A stretch of DNA of 64,000 nt from Prevotella sp. P5-108 (GCF_002251385.1 NZ_NPJJ01000043.1:1-64000), one strand, 5' to 3'. Counted from the first letter of the stretch, positions 22,789 to 32,169 are shown. The notes: generated by a model not told the origin, from the letters alone. Numbers and translations are program-made.

Positions 22789-23658
22789 CTAGATTCTATC
22801 AAGTACTTCTATGATAAGATTGTCGATAGAATTCTTGTAATTAGCATTAGCTTCCTTGGCCACCCTGTTGGCAATTACCATACAGCAAGTCATGGCTTTG
22901 TGGCCCATGAGAGCGGAGAGGCCGGCGAGCGCGCTGGATTCCATTTCAAAATTGGTTATACGTAAGTCACCATATACGAAGCTCTCTACCTTCTCGTTCT
23001 GATGAGGGTCTGCCAGAGGAATTCTCAATTCACGACCCTGGGGGCCGAAGAAACCGCCACATGCGATGGTGATGCCTCTTACCATATCTTCGCCTGCAAT
23101 GCGGTCTACCAACTCTTTGTCACCATCAATCACGTAGGGCGCTGAGAGAAGCGGACTCCAATTCATGTGCTTCTTAAATGCCTCCTCAAGTTTGAGGTCG
23201 CATACGTGGTTACGTCCGGCATAGAAGTTGAGCAATCCGTCGAAACCGATGCTTTTCACGCTGGCAACAAATGTTCCAACAGGTGTGTATGGCTGGAGAC
23301 CGCCGCATGTACCAATACGTACAAATGTGAGTTGCTTGAAGGTTTCCTTCTCGTGTCTCGTCTTGAAGTCAATGTTGGCCAAGGCGTCCATCTCATTCAC
23401 AACGATATCGATGTTGTCACAGCCAATACCTGTGCTTTGTACAGTGATACGTTTTCCTTTATATGTACCTGTGATGGTTTTGAACTCTCTGCTTTCTACT
23501 TCACACTCCTTGGTCTCAAAATGAGAGGCAACAAGTGCAACTCTGCCAGGGTCGCCAACGAGAATAATCTTGTCAGCGAGCTGTTCTGGCTTAACGTGCA
23601 GATGGAAAATGCTACCATCTGGGTTAATAATTAATTCAGATTCAGCAAAATACTTCAT
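22789..23658 (-). CDS. udp: Nucleoside phosphorylase (uridine phosphorylase-like)
   Basis: A 289-residue phosphorylase that should release base and ribose-1-phosphate for nucleoside salvage. Family features: V-G-D-P-G-R-V-A near residues 33-40 (phosphate binding), R-I-G-T-C-G-G-L-Q near 113-121, and I-T-N-F-E-M-E-S-S-A near 232-241, the ribose-binding Met-Glu pair. The layout fits the uridine phosphorylase branch used in Bacteroidota. Substrate choice between uridine and other nucleosides is not certain. It follows the PD40-like gene by 5 bases, so the two are co-transcribed. Confidence 0.85.
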   Translation of the reverse strand: MKYFAESELIINPDGSIFHLHVKPEQLADKIILVGDPGRVALVASHFETKECEVESREFKTITGTYKGKRITVQSTGIGCDNIDIVVNEMDALANIDFKTRHEKETFKQLTFVRIGTCGGLQPYTPVGTFVASVKSIGFDGLLNFYAGRNHVCDLKLEEAFKKHMNWSPLLSAPYVIDGDKELVDRIAGEDMVRGITIACGGFFGPQGRELRIPLADPHQNEKVESFVYGDLRITNFEMESSALAGLSALMGHKAMTCCMVIANRVAKEANANYKNSIDNLIIEVLDRI

Positions 23659-23663
23659 AATAG

Positions 23664-24824
23664 TTATCTGTTAATAAGTTTGTTCTCAGAGTTTCTTATT
23701 CTCTTTTCTGTCTCAGTAATTGTGTTGAGCAGTTGCTCTGTTTCTTGTTCTTTATTGATGATGTCAGTAGATACTTTTGCTTTCTGTCCTTTCGAGAGAC
23801 TTTCATAATTCAGCCTCATCTTGTCAAGTTCTTCCATCTTTTTGCGATAGAGTGCCTTTTGTCCGTTGAACATCAGGAATTGCTGGCGGTTTGCTTTGCT
23901 CCTGAAGTTATCCAGGCGATGATAGACCAGCTTGTCATTGATGACAAAGGAGAAATACTCGTCGCTTGACTTGGCTGCTTGGCGTTCCAGCAGATTGGCC
24001 TTCTTTTGCAGCCCTTCTGCGCGGTTACCAAATTTCCATGTGTCGGCGATGCTTTGGATGTTGGCATACTTCTTGAGCTCATCTTCCGTCAAGTCATCCT
24101 CCTCAAAACTTTTGCGGAGAGTAGGTGGGATGAATGTATAGATACACACCTTGCCCTCTGGCTGGTTGCGGTCGCTTACCAACCATCCTATATTGTCATA
24201 CTCGTCTATGGCAAGGAAGTAGTCATTGGCTGTGGAATTGAAGGGGAAACCATAATTCTGGGGCTCATAGAACTTGCCACTGTCGCTGTCGAATGTAGTT
24301 GTGAAGATATCGTAACCGCCAACACTGTTGGCTCCCTTTGCCGAGAAGAATAGAGTGATACCGTCAGACAAGACAAACGGATAATTGATTTGATGGAAGG
24401 CAGAGTCGATGCCTTCTACCTTGGTGCGTTTACCCCATTTCTCGCCAAGCCAGTCCAAGCGATAGAGCTTATTCCATCTGACAGTGTCTTCTTCCGCATA
24501 ATAGGCTTGGTCTCCAAATTCATTGATATAGACCGACATCATTACTGATGTTTTCTTGGCCTTGTTGAAGAATTTGTTGTAAGACATGATTTCGCCAGAC
24601 TCCTTATTGAGAGGAATCTTTGTCAGAAACGAGTCTCTGTCTACCACCAGACTGTCAATAAACATGATTTTTGCGGTTGATGGCAACATGGATGCGTATA
24701 GCTTCTCTTCGGGAGATGGCTCTGTCGACACCTTGACAGCCGGCCGTTTAACTCTGCGATGCTTTTGGGCTTGTGTTGATACACAAGCGGAGATGAGCAT
24801 CATCAATATAATCAGTTTCTTCAT
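23664..24824 (-). CDS. Secreted PD40-like repeat protein with C-terminal coiled coil
   Basis: A 386-residue protein with a signal peptide (K-K-L-I-I-L-M-M-L-I-S-A ending T-Q-A-Q). The middle part (residues 140-240) holds WD40/PD40-type beta-propeller motifs such as L-F-F-S-A-K-G-A-N-S-V-G-G-Y-D-I-F and W-L-V-S-D-R-N-Q-P. The last 80 residues are Lys/Glu-rich and probably helical coiled coil. Proteins with this layout occur in the Bacteroidota envelope, but the specific role is unknown. It lies between a DUF486-type gene and a phosphorylase gene. Confidence 0.65.
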   Translation of the reverse strand: MKKLIILMMLISACVSTQAQKHRRVKRPAVKVSTEPSPEEKLYASMLPSTAKIMFIDSLVVDRDSFLTKIPLNKESGEIMSYNKFFNKAKKTSVMMSVYINEFGDQAYYAEEDTVRWNKLYRLDWLGEKWGKRTKVEGIDSAFHQINYPFVLSDGITLFFSAKGANSVGGYDIFTTTFDSDSGKFYEPQNYGFPFNSTANDYFLAIDEYDNIGWLVSDRNQPEGKVCIYTFIPPTLRKSFEEDDLTEDELKKYANIQSIADTWKFGNRAEGLQKKANLLERQAAKSSDEYFSFVINDKLVYHRLDNFRSKANRQQFLMFNGQKALYRKKMEELDKMRLNYESLSKGQKAKVSTDIINKEQETEQLLNTITETEKRIRNSENKLINR

Positions 24825-24834
24825 AATGGTTATA

Positions 24835-25203
24835 CTATTTCATAAACACAAGATAAACTGCACAGATAATGAGCAGAAAAGCAAGAATGTGGTTCCAGTG
24901 CAAGTTCTGGCCTTGGAAGAGGATGTTGGCTATAATGGCAAACACGACCAGACTGACGCATTCTTGAATCACCTTGAGCTGTACGAGCGAGAATGGGCCT
25001 CCATTGCCATCATAACCTATGCGATTGGCAGGAACCTGACAACAGTATTCCAAGAATGCGATAGACCACGAGAAGACGATAACCCCAATTAGTGGCCAGT
25101 CGCGTGAGAGGCCGGTTTGCTGTATTTTCAGATGGCCGTACCAGGCCAATGTCATAAATACGTTGCTCAGTATAAGTAGAATGATGGTGTACAACCCGTT
25201 CAT
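24835..25203 (-). CDS. DMT-type small membrane protein (DUF486)
   Basis: A 122-residue inner-membrane protein with four hydrophobic segments. Conserved DUF486 features are T-L-A-W-Y-G-H-L-K near residue 18, F-L-E-Y-C-C-Q-V-P-A-N-R-I-G near 50, and F-S-L-V-Q-L-K-V-I-Q-E near 71. The family is small, of the drug/metabolite transporter type, and without an established substrate. The stop of the upstream fusion enzyme gene is 10 bases from its start. Confidence 0.85.
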   Translation of the reverse strand: MNGLYTIILLILSNVFMTLAWYGHLKIQQTGLSRDWPLIGVIVFSWSIAFLEYCCQVPANRIGYDGNGGPFSLVQLKVIQECVSLVVFAIIANILFQGQNLHWNHILAFLLIICAVYLVFMK

Positions 25204-25213
25204 TTTCTTTTCT

Positions 25214-27574
25214 TTATTTGTTGTCGTTAGACATGTTGATTAGGCGCTCAGCCATGTTCTTGGCAGCGCGACGCCCGTCGCCCATTGCCAGAATTACGGT
25301 AGCGCCACCTCTTACTATATCGCCGCCAGCATACAGTTCTGGACGACTGCTCTGCATCTGTTCGTTCACGACGATGGTATTCTTTCGCCCCAGTTCCAAG
25401 CCGGGTATCGACTTGGGTACAAGTGGGTTGGGCGATACGCCCACAGCAACAATTACCTGGTCACATTCTATTGTCAGTGTTTCCCCAGTAGCTATAGGGC
25501 TTCTTCTTCCGCTTGCGTCGGGTTCGCCCAGCTTCATGATATCGAGTACGGCAGCCTTCACGCGTCCTTCTTCATCAGCCAGATATTCTTTGGGATTATG
25601 GAGTGTAAGGAAGTTGATGCCTTCCTCTTTGGCATGCTTTACTTCTTCCAGACGGGCAGGCATCTCTGTCTCCGACCTGCGGTAGGCGAGGGTGACATCT
25701 GCTCCCAAGCGCTTTGCCGTGCGACAAGAGTCCATTGCCGTGTTTCCGCCGCCTACTACCAGCACTTTCTTGCCGATATTCATGGGTGTGTCTGTCCGTT
25801 CATTGGCGGCATCCATCAGATTTACTCGGGTCAGATACTCGTTGGATGACATAATATTGATGTAGTTTTCGCCAGGGATGTTCATGAAGTTGGGTAATCC
25901 TGCGCCTGAAGCGACGAATATCCCCTTGAATCCCTGTTCTTCGAGCTGCTCTACTGTTATGGTCTTGCCTACAATACAGTCGGTTTGGAATTCCACGCCC
26001 ATCTTGCGAAGATTGTCTATCTCAACATCGACAATCTTATTGGGCAAACGGAATTCGGGAATACCATACTTCAGCACTCCGCCAATTTCGTGAAGTGCCT
26101 CGAATACATGTACGTGAAAGCCGTGCTTGGCCATTTCGCCAGCGAAACTCAGACCGGCAGGACCCGAACCGACAACCGCTACTTTGATGCCGTTCTTAGG
26201 TGCCATATCCGGCAGTGCGATACTATTGCTTTCACGTTCATAATCGGCGGCGAAACGCTCAAGATAACCTATGGCCACAGCTGGTTCGTTCATCTTGAGA
26301 TGGATACATTTGCTTTCACACTGTTTCTCCTGGGGGCATACGCGGCCACATACGGCGGGCAGAGCCGAGGTTTGTTTCAGCACCTTGGCAGCAGCGAGGA
26401 ATTCGCCGCGCTCTATATTCTTGATGAATGAGGGGATGTTGATACTTACAGGACAACCTTCCACGCATCCAGGCTTGGCACAGTCCAGACAGCGTTGAGC
26501 CTCAACGAGAGCCATCTCTTTGGTGAGGCCTTTGTTGACCTCTTCCAGTCGTGTTGTGGCGCGATAGGTGGCATCCAGTTCGGGCATTACCACACGGGCA
26601 ATCGTTTTGCGCTCTTTGGCACTCTTCGCCTTTCTCAGTTCTTCACGCCATGCAGCGTTGCGGTCTGTGAGGTCGCATGCTTCGGCAGTATTGTTACACT
26701 TGCAGCTCTTGCTGTCATCACAGCTCTCTTTCTCTTCAGCTACGGGAATAGTTACGTGTTCGGCATAGTGTTCCATCTCCACGCGTTCAACGGCCTTGAA
26801 AGTACCCATACGCTTGAACATTTCATCCCAATCTACGAGGTTGCCGTCAAACTCAGGGCCGTCGATACATACAAACTTCGTCTTTCCGCCAATAGTCAGT
26901 CGGCATGCTCCACACATGCCGGTTCCGTCTACCATAATCGTGTTCAGAGAGACGTCGTTAGGGATATTGTACTTTTGTGCCATCAAGGAACAGAACTTCA
27001 TCATGATGGGAGGTCCGATGGCAAGCACCTTGTCGACATGCTCGCGCTTGATGACCTTTTCCATACCTGCGGTGACCACACCTTTTTCGCCCCACGAACC
27101 ATCGTCGGTCATGATGATGACCTCGTCTGAGTATTGGGCGACTTCGTCCACCATTATCACCAGTTCCTTTGTGCGACCGGCCAGTACCGATACTACTCGG
27201 TTACCGGCTTTTTTCAGCGCAGTAAGAATCGGTAATATTGCGGCTATTCCAATGCCGCCTCCAGCACAAAGCACGGTTCCGTAGTTCTCGATTTTTGATG
27301 GAGTTCCCAACGGGCCTACTACGTCTTCTATATATGCCCCTGGTTCCAATCGGCACAATTTGGTAGAAGAGAGACCTACTTCCTGTACTACCAGAGTAAG
27401 GGTTCCTTTGTCGGCATCAGACATGGCGATAGTATAGGGTACGCGTTCGCTGTTCTTGTCGACGCGGATGATGATGAAGTTGCCGGCTTTGCAGCTTCTT
27501 GCTATAAGCGGCGCTTCTATTTCAAGGCAGAATACTCTCTCTGAATATTGTTTTTTGGAAATAAGTTTGAACAT
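25214..27574 (-). CDS. DHODB-like NAD-binding subunit fused to NADPH-dependent glutamate synthase small subunit
   Basis: A 786-residue fusion. The first 290 residues form a ferredoxin reductase-type module with flavin-binding R-V-P-Y-T-I-A, NAD-binding G-G-G-I-G-I-A and a [2Fe-2S] region M-C-G-A-C-R-L-T-I. From residue 350 onward the GltD-like part has two cysteine clusters (C-L-D-C-A-K-P-G-C-V-E-G-C-P), a FAD site V-G-S-G-P-A-G-L-S and an NADPH site V-G-G-G-N-T-A-M-D. In Bacteroidota such fusions are annotated as bifunctional, and by analogy with NfnAB they may transfer electrons among NADH, NADPH and ferredoxin (inference). The start at 27574 (M-F-K-L-I-S-K-K-Q) fits the domain better than 27604. 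Confidence 0.88.
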   Translation of the reverse strand: MFKLISKKQYSERVFCLEIEAPLIARSCKAGNFIIIRVDKNSERVPYTIAMSDADKGTLTLVVQEVGLSSTKLCRLEPGAYIEDVVGPLGTPSKIENYGTVLCAGGGIGIAAILPILTALKKAGNRVVSVLAGRTKELVIMVDEVAQYSDEVIIMTDDGSWGEKGVVTAGMEKVIKREHVDKVLAIGPPIMMKFCSLMAQKYNIPNDVSLNTIMVDGTGMCGACRLTIGGKTKFVCIDGPEFDGNLVDWDEMFKRMGTFKAVERVEMEHYAEHVTIPVAEEKESCDDSKSCKCNNTAEACDLTDRNAAWREELRKAKSAKERKTIARVVMPELDATYRATTRLEEVNKGLTKEMALVEAQRCLDCAKPGCVEGCPVSINIPSFIKNIERGEFLAAAKVLKQTSALPAVCGRVCPQEKQCESKCIHLKMNEPAVAIGYLERFAADYERESNSIALPDMAPKNGIKVAVVGSGPAGLSFAGEMAKHGFHVHVFEALHEIGGVLKYGIPEFRLPNKIVDVEIDNLRKMGVEFQTDCIVGKTITVEQLEEQGFKGIFVASGAGLPNFMNIPGENYINIMSSNEYLTRVNLMDAANERTDTPMNIGKKVLVVGGGNTAMDSCRTAKRLGADVTLAYRRSETEMPARLEEVKHAKEEGINFLTLHNPKEYLADEEGRVKAAVLDIMKLGEPDASGRRSPIATGETLTIECDQVIVAVGVSPNPLVPKSIPGLELGRKNTIVVNEQMQSSRPELYAGGDIVRGGATVILAMGDGRRAAKNMAERLINMSNDNK

Positions 27575-27650
27575 GGTGGAATGATGATTTCTTGTTGTTA
27601 ACAAGTGGGGAAGGGCTATTTGCCCTTACCCCATATATAATAAGGTGGAA

Positions 27651-28940
27651 TTAGAAATTCTTGTCGTCGAGCATCTCGAAGCCGCAGTAGGGTACCAGTA
27701 CACGAGGAACGCGGATGCCTTCAGGTGTCTGGTTGTTCTCAATGATAGCGGCTACAATACGTGGAAGAGCCAGGGCCGAGCCATTGAGTGTGTGGCAGAT
27801 TTCTATCTTCTTAGTGTCATTGCGACGGAAACGGCAGTGCAGGCGGTTGGCCTGATAACTCTCAAAGTTGGATACTGACGAAACCTCAAGCCAACGCTTT
27901 TGTGCAGCGCTCCATACTTCGAAGTCATAGCAGATGGCAGAGGTGAAACTCATGTCGCCGCCGCACAGACGCAGAATATGATAGGGGAGCTCCAGCTTCT
28001 TCAGCAGACCCTCTACATGGTCGAGCATTTCGTTCAGACTTTGGTATGAATGTTCGGGAGTGTCGATGCGTACAATTTCAACCTTGTCAAACTGGTGGAG
28101 ACGGTTGAGACCTCTCACGTCCTTGCCATAGCTTCCTGCTTCACGACGGAAACAGGCTGAATAGGCGCAGCGCTTGATGGGCAGGTCCTTCTCGTCCAGT
28201 ATCTCGTCTCTGAAAATGTTGGTAACAGGAACTTCAGCAGTAGGGATGAGATAGAGATTGTCCAGATTGGCGTGATACATCTGGCCTTCCTTGTCGGGCA
28301 GCTGGCCGGTGCCATATCCGCTGGCTTCGTTCACTACGTAGGGAGGCTGTATCTCCAGATAACCGCTCTTGCGGGCCTCGTCGAGGAAGAAAGCCTCGAG
28401 AGCGCGCTGGAAACGTGCCATCTTGCCGATATAGAGAGGGAAACCGGCGCCGGTAATCTTGACGCCGAGGTCAAAATCAACCAGATTATATTTCTTGAGC
28501 AAATCCCAGTGGCAAGGAGCGTCTTCGGGAAGTTCGGGCATGGGGCCTCCTTCTTTGACTACCACGTTGTCAGCGGCATCCTTGCCTTCGGGCACGTCGT
28601 CGTTGGGTATGTTAGGGATGGTGAGCAGTATGTCTGTCATATCCTGCTGTGCCTTTGCCATAATCTCTTGCAGAGCCTTGTCGGTACATTTGAGCTCGGC
28701 AACTTGTTCCTTGGTCGAATAGGCCTCGTCCTTCTTGCCGTCTTTCATCAACTGGCCTATCTGCTTGGACAGCAGGTTCTGTTGTTGCTTGTTGTTGTCT
28801 AATTTCTGCTGGGTTTCACGACGTAGCTTGTCGTACTCCAGTACCTTCTCGATGGCTTCACGAGCACCTTTGAAGTGTTTCTTTTCCAACCCGCGCACCA
28901 CGCGCTCGGTTTCTTCACTGATAAGTTTTAATGTAAGCAT
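27651..28940 (-). CDS. serS: Seryl-tRNA synthetase
   Basis: A 429-residue class II synthetase that charges tRNA-Ser in the cytoplasm. The N-terminal 110 residues form the long antiparallel coiled coil that reaches the tRNA variable arm. The catalytic core has G-T-G-Q-L-P, motif 2 F-R-R-E-A-G-S-Y-G-K-D-V-R-G and motif 3 ending G-S-A-L-A-L-P-R. Normal length. A full promoter precedes it (28977-29008). Confidence 0.97.
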   Translation of the reverse strand: MLTLKLISEETERVVRGLEKKHFKGAREAIEKVLEYDKLRRETQQKLDNNKQQQNLLSKQIGQLMKDGKKDEAYSTKEQVAELKCTDKALQEIMAKAQQDMTDILLTIPNIPNDDVPEGKDAADNVVVKEGGPMPELPEDAPCHWDLLKKYNLVDFDLGVKITGAGFPLYIGKMARFQRALEAFFLDEARKSGYLEIQPPYVVNEASGYGTGQLPDKEGQMYHANLDNLYLIPTAEVPVTNIFRDEILDEKDLPIKRCAYSACFRREAGSYGKDVRGLNRLHQFDKVEIVRIDTPEHSYQSLNEMLDHVEGLLKKLELPYHILRLCGGDMSFTSAICYDFEVWSAAQKRWLEVSSVSNFESYQANRLHCRFRRNDTKKIEICHTLNGSALALPRIVAAIIENNQTPEGIRVPRVLVPYCGFEMLDDKNF

Positions 28941-28976
28941 AACTTATACTTTATTATAATATGTATATTTACGCAG

Positions 28977-29008
28977 CAAAGTTAGTAATAATAATTGAAA
29001 CGAACAAA
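28977..29008 (-). promoter_or_regulatory. serS promoter
   Basis: Minus-strand TTTG (29005-29008), 20-base spacer and TAACTTTG (28977-28984). The start codon is 37 bases downstream. Confidence 0.75.
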
Positions 29009-29037
29009 TAATCGTGACTCTCTTTATCTTGAAAAGA

Positions 29038-29072
29038 AATAAGCTGACAGAACGTCGTTCTCTCAGCTTATT
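29038..29072 (-). terminator. Terminator after the spt gene
   Basis: AATAAGCTGA pairs with TCAGCTTATT, and an inner GAACG/CGTTC extends the stem. The minus-strand exit is TTCTTTTC. It lies 21 bases after the stop codon at 29093. Confidence 0.8.
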
Positions 29073-29092
29073 CCGATTGTTTGTCATTATTG

Positions 29093-30280
29093 TTACTTGA
29101 TTATCTCAAGTTCTTTGAATGCTTTCTTCAATATCTGAACACCGCGCTCAACCTGTTCTTGGGTGTGAGATGCCATAAGGGCAAATCTTACCAGCGTATC
29201 CTGTGGTGCGCAGGCTGGTGGGATAACGGGGTTGATGAACACACCGTTGTCAAAGGCCAGCTTGGTAACCATAAAGGTCTTCTCGATGTCTCTTACATAG
29301 AGAGGTATGATAGGACTTTCGGTATCTCCGATTTCAAAGCCTTCTTCCTTGAAACGCTTCAGAGCATAGTTGGTCACATCCCAAAGGTGCTCCAGACGCG
29401 AGGGCTCCTCCTGAAGGATGTGCAGAGCCTCGAGAGCAGCAGCGGTAGCAGCGGGAGTGTCGCTGGCACTGAAGATATAAGTACGGCAGCTGTGGCGCAG
29501 GAAATTGATGGTGTCTGCATCGCCGGCAATGAAGCCGCCAATCGATGCAAGGCTCTTCGAGAATGTGCCCATGATGAGGTCTACCTCGTCGGTCAGACCG
29601 AAGTGGTCGCAGACTCCGCGTCCCTGCTTGCCGAATACGCCAAGGCCGTGTGCCTCGTCTACCATGAGCGAACAGTTGTATTTATGCTTGAGTTCAACGA
29701 TTTCGGGCAGCTTGGCCAAATCACCTTCCATAGAGAAAACGCCATCGACTACGATGAGCTTGATGGCCTCTTTGGGCAGTTTCTGAAGCACGCGCTCCAG
29801 ATCTTCCATGTCGTTGTGCTTGTAGTGGAGCTGAGTGGCAAATGACAGACGGCGGCCGTCAACGATACTTGCGTGGTCGCGGTCGTCACAGATAATATAA
29901 TCTCCACGGCCTACCACCATTGCGATAACGCCAGCGTTGACTGAGAAACCTGTGGCAAAGCATAGAGCGTCGTCTTTATGTTCAAACTCGGCGAGTTCTT
30001 TTTCTAATTGTACGTGAATGTCAAGAGTACCATTCAGAAAACGGCTACCGGCGCATCCGGATCCGTATTTATCAAGCGCTTTGTGGGCGGCCTCGATAAC
30101 TCTCTCGTCACCGGTAAGACCTGTATAGGCGTTTGAGCCAAACATCAATACCTTGTGGCCGTCCATTTCTACTTCTGGACCCTGTTTGCTGGTTATTGCC
30201 CGGAAATATGGATACACTCCTGCAGCCATATACTTCTGTGGCTCTCGGTAATTCTTATACCTTTCTTGTAATTGTCCCAT
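29093..30280 (-). CDS. spt: Serine palmitoyltransferase (alpha-oxoamine synthase family)
   Basis: A 395-residue PLP enzyme of the family that condenses an acyl-CoA with an amino acid. Serine palmitoyltransferase commits serine to sphingolipid synthesis, a hallmark of Bacteroidota. Visible features: G-S-N-A-Y-T-G-L-T near residue 48, Y-G-S-G-C-A-G-S-R-F-L-N-G-T, V-D-E-A-H-G-L-G-V-F-G and the PLP lysine in G-T-F-S-K-S-L-A-S-I-G-G. As recalled, it closely resembles Bacteroides serine palmitoyltransferase. Glycine C-acetyltransferase is the main alternative, but no threonine dehydrogenase gene is adjacent. A -7 box TACCTTTG (30312-30319) precedes it, and a lipid kinase is divergently encoded. Confidence 0.8.
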   Translation of the reverse strand: MGQLQERYKNYREPQKYMAAGVYPYFRAITSKQGPEVEMDGHKVLMFGSNAYTGLTGDERVIEAAHKALDKYGSGCAGSRFLNGTLDIHVQLEKELAEFEHKDDALCFATGFSVNAGVIAMVVGRGDYIICDDRDHASIVDGRRLSFATQLHYKHNDMEDLERVLQKLPKEAIKLIVVDGVFSMEGDLAKLPEIVELKHKYNCSLMVDEAHGLGVFGKQGRGVCDHFGLTDEVDLIMGTFSKSLASIGGFIAGDADTINFLRHSCRTYIFSASDTPAATAAALEALHILQEEPSRLEHLWDVTNYALKRFKEEGFEIGDTESPIIPLYVRDIEKTFMVTKLAFDNGVFINPVIPPACAPQDTLVRFALMASHTQEQVERGVQILKKAFKELEIIK

Positions 30281-30413
30281 TTTAAACTCTCGTTATTAGT
30301 CAAATTTTGTGCAAAGGTACAAAAAAAACTTATAAAAGAGCGAAATGTGATAAGAAATAACTCTTTTTGATAAAAATAATACCGTTTGTGAAGAAATATG
30401 GAAAGCTTTTTTG

Positions 30414-30421
30414 TACTTTTG
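30414..30421 (+). promoter_or_regulatory. -7 box of the lipid kinase gene
   Basis: TACTTTTG matches TAnnTTTG and places transcription start near 30428. This supports the ATG at 30439 over a longer frame from 30367. A TTTG lies at 30385-30388, with a longer than usual spacer. Confidence 0.55.
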
Positions 30422-30438
30422 CAGTTAAAGATTCATTT

Positions 30439-31467
30439 ATGAAGTTGAAAGTATTATTCATAATGAACCCTATTTCGGGTACTACGAGTAAGGATGGCAT
30501 TGCGCCGTTAATCGACAAATATATAGACAGCAGCAAGTTTGATTGTCAGATTCGCGTTACCGAGTATGCGGGTCATGCCGAGCAACTGGCAAGGCAGGCT
30601 GTTGCTGATGGGGTTGATGTCTGCGTGGCTGTTGGTGGCGATGGGACTGTCAATGAGGTAGGTCGCGCCATTGTTCATTCCCATACGGCTTTGGGCATTA
30701 TCCCCTGTGGCTCGGGCAATGGTCTTGCGCGCCACCTGATGATACCTATCAATATCCGGAAGGCGCTCGAGATAATCAATCTGTGCCAGATACGACCTCT
30801 CGACTATGGTGTCATCAATGGCTATCCCTTCTTCTGTACTTGTGGAATGGGTTTCGACGCTTGTGTCAGTCACAAGTTTGCCGAAGCTGGCAAGCGTGGC
30901 CCCATCACTTATGTCCAGAAGGTTCTGGAGGAAGGACTGAAGTACCAGCCAGAGACTTACGAGATATGTGATGAGAACGGGACCGCTACTTATAAGGCTT
31001 TCCTGGTCTCTTGTGCCAATGCGTCGCAGTATGGCAACAATTGCTACATTGCGCCACAGGCATCCATGAGCGACGGACTGATGGATGTAATCATCATGGA
31101 GCCATTCGACCTGCTCGAAGCGCCGCAGATAAGCATTGACATGTTCAATAAGACGCTCGACCAGAGCTCCAAAATCAAGACATTCAGAACCAAACATCTG
31201 CATATACACCGCTCCAAGCCCGGGATGATACATTTCGACGGTGACCCTGTTATGACCGACGCCGACGTTGAGGTTACGCTGCAGGAGAAGGGCATCAATA
31301 TCGTCGTGAACCCTTATGCCGACCGAAGCAAGCGCAAGCCTAATGCCTTCCAGAGCGCCGCAGCGCAGATATTCAATGAGATAAATATCGTGCGTGACGA
31401 CTTGTCGAAGCAGGGACGCCATGTGCTGGCGCTCAGCAAAGTGCTGCAACGCAAATTGAATATCTGA
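30439..31467 (+). CDS. Diacylglycerol/sphingoid-type lipid kinase
   Basis: A 342-residue DAGK-catalytic-domain protein of the YegS/sphingosine kinase type, which phosphorylates a lipid hydroxyl with ATP. Motifs: M-N-P-I-S-G-T near residue 9, the nucleotide loop V-G-G-D-G-T-V-N-E-V near 68, and C-G-S-G-N-G-L-A-R-H-L near 95. The C-terminal beta domain has H-F-D-G-D-P-V. The start is set by the promoter just upstream. Being divergent from spt, a sphingolipid or phosphatidyl lipid substrate is plausible, but the true substrate is unknown. Confidence 0.83.
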   Translation: MKLKVLFIMNPISGTTSKDGIAPLIDKYIDSSKFDCQIRVTEYAGHAEQLARQAVADGVDVCVAVGGDGTVNEVGRAIVHSHTALGIIPCGSGNGLARHLMIPINIRKALEIINLCQIRPLDYGVINGYPFFCTCGMGFDACVSHKFAEAGKRGPITYVQKVLEEGLKYQPETYEICDENGTATYKAFLVSCANASQYGNNCYIAPQASMSDGLMDVIIMEPFDLLEAPQISIDMFNKTLDQSSKIKTFRTKHLHIHRSKPGMIHFDGDPVMTDADVEVTLQEKGINIVVNPYADRSKRKPNAFQSAAAQIFNEINIVRDDLSKQGRHVLALSKVLQRKLNI

Positions 31468-31476
31468 CAGATGTTT

Positions 31477-32169
31477 TTATAGGTAAAACTCTTCTGTCAG
31501 TGCTTTATACCAAGCAGAACGGTCACCTCCCTCCATGAGGACGTGACACTTCTCCAGATAGGAGTCGGTCTGATATTTGCCAAACGTAACCAACATGCGT
31601 TTGGCAGTTTTTTTCTCTGTCGTCTTGATTAGTGTTTTCTTGTGGATGAAGAACCCTGCGATGCTGCTTTCCTGCAGGAAGACGGCCGACTGGTCGGTGG
31701 GGATGATTATCGATAGCAATCCGTTGGGGGCAAGTAGTCTATAGGCATGCCGGAAGAGGTCTTGGGGAAGCAGCGAGTCGGTGTGGCGTGCCATGGAGCG
31801 CTGCTCGTCGGGGCATTTCAGTGACTCTGAAAAGAAGGGAGGGTTGCACACGATGCTGTCATATTGTTGTGGTGGTTCAAATGATGACACATCGCTGTGA
31901 TATACATTGATTCTCGAGGCAAAACGACTGTCAGCGACATTGCCCCGAGCCTGCTGGCAAGCCTTGGGGTCGATGTCGATACAGTCGATATGCGCGCCGT
32001 CAAAGCGCTGGGCCATCATCAGGGCGATGAGGCCGGTGCCTGTGCCGATATCCAATATCCTGTCGCCGCCGTCGGCCCAACTGCCCAAGAGCACACCATC
32101 GGTGCCCACTTTCATGGCGCACATGTCGTGCTTGACCACAAACTGCTTGAATGTAAAACAATCCTTCAT
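31477..32169 (-). CDS. trmN: tRNA1(Val) (adenine(37)-N6)-methyltransferase, TrmN6-type
   Basis: A 230-residue SAM-dependent methyltransferase starting M-K-D-C-F-T-F-K-Q-F. Motifs: M-K-V-G-T-D-G-V-L-L-G near residue 17, the SAM loop D-I-G-T-G-T-G-L-I-A-L, and the N6-adenine catalytic N-P-P-F-F. This matches YfiC/TrmN6. The frame is open further to 32280, but a -7 box TACCTTTG at 32196-32203 (minus strand) places the start at 32169. It converges with the lipid kinase gene, with 9 bases between the stops. Confidence 0.88.
   Translation of the reverse strand: MKDCFTFKQFVVKHDMCAMKVGTDGVLLGSWADGGDRILDIGTGTGLIALMMAQRFDGAHIDCIDIDPKACQQARGNVADSRFASRINVYHSDVSSFEPPQQYDSIVCNPPFFSESLKCPDEQRSMARHTDSLLPQDLFRHAYRLLAPNGLLSIIIPTDQSAVFLQESSIAGFFIHKKTLIKTTEKKTAKRMLVTFGKYQTDSYLEKCHVLMEGGDRSAWYKALTEEFYL

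Noticed and set aside
30508..31449. A 313-codon frame antisense to the lipid kinase gene
   Set aside because: The opposite strand carries complete kinase motifs, a promoter and a start. The antisense frame has no recognisable features.
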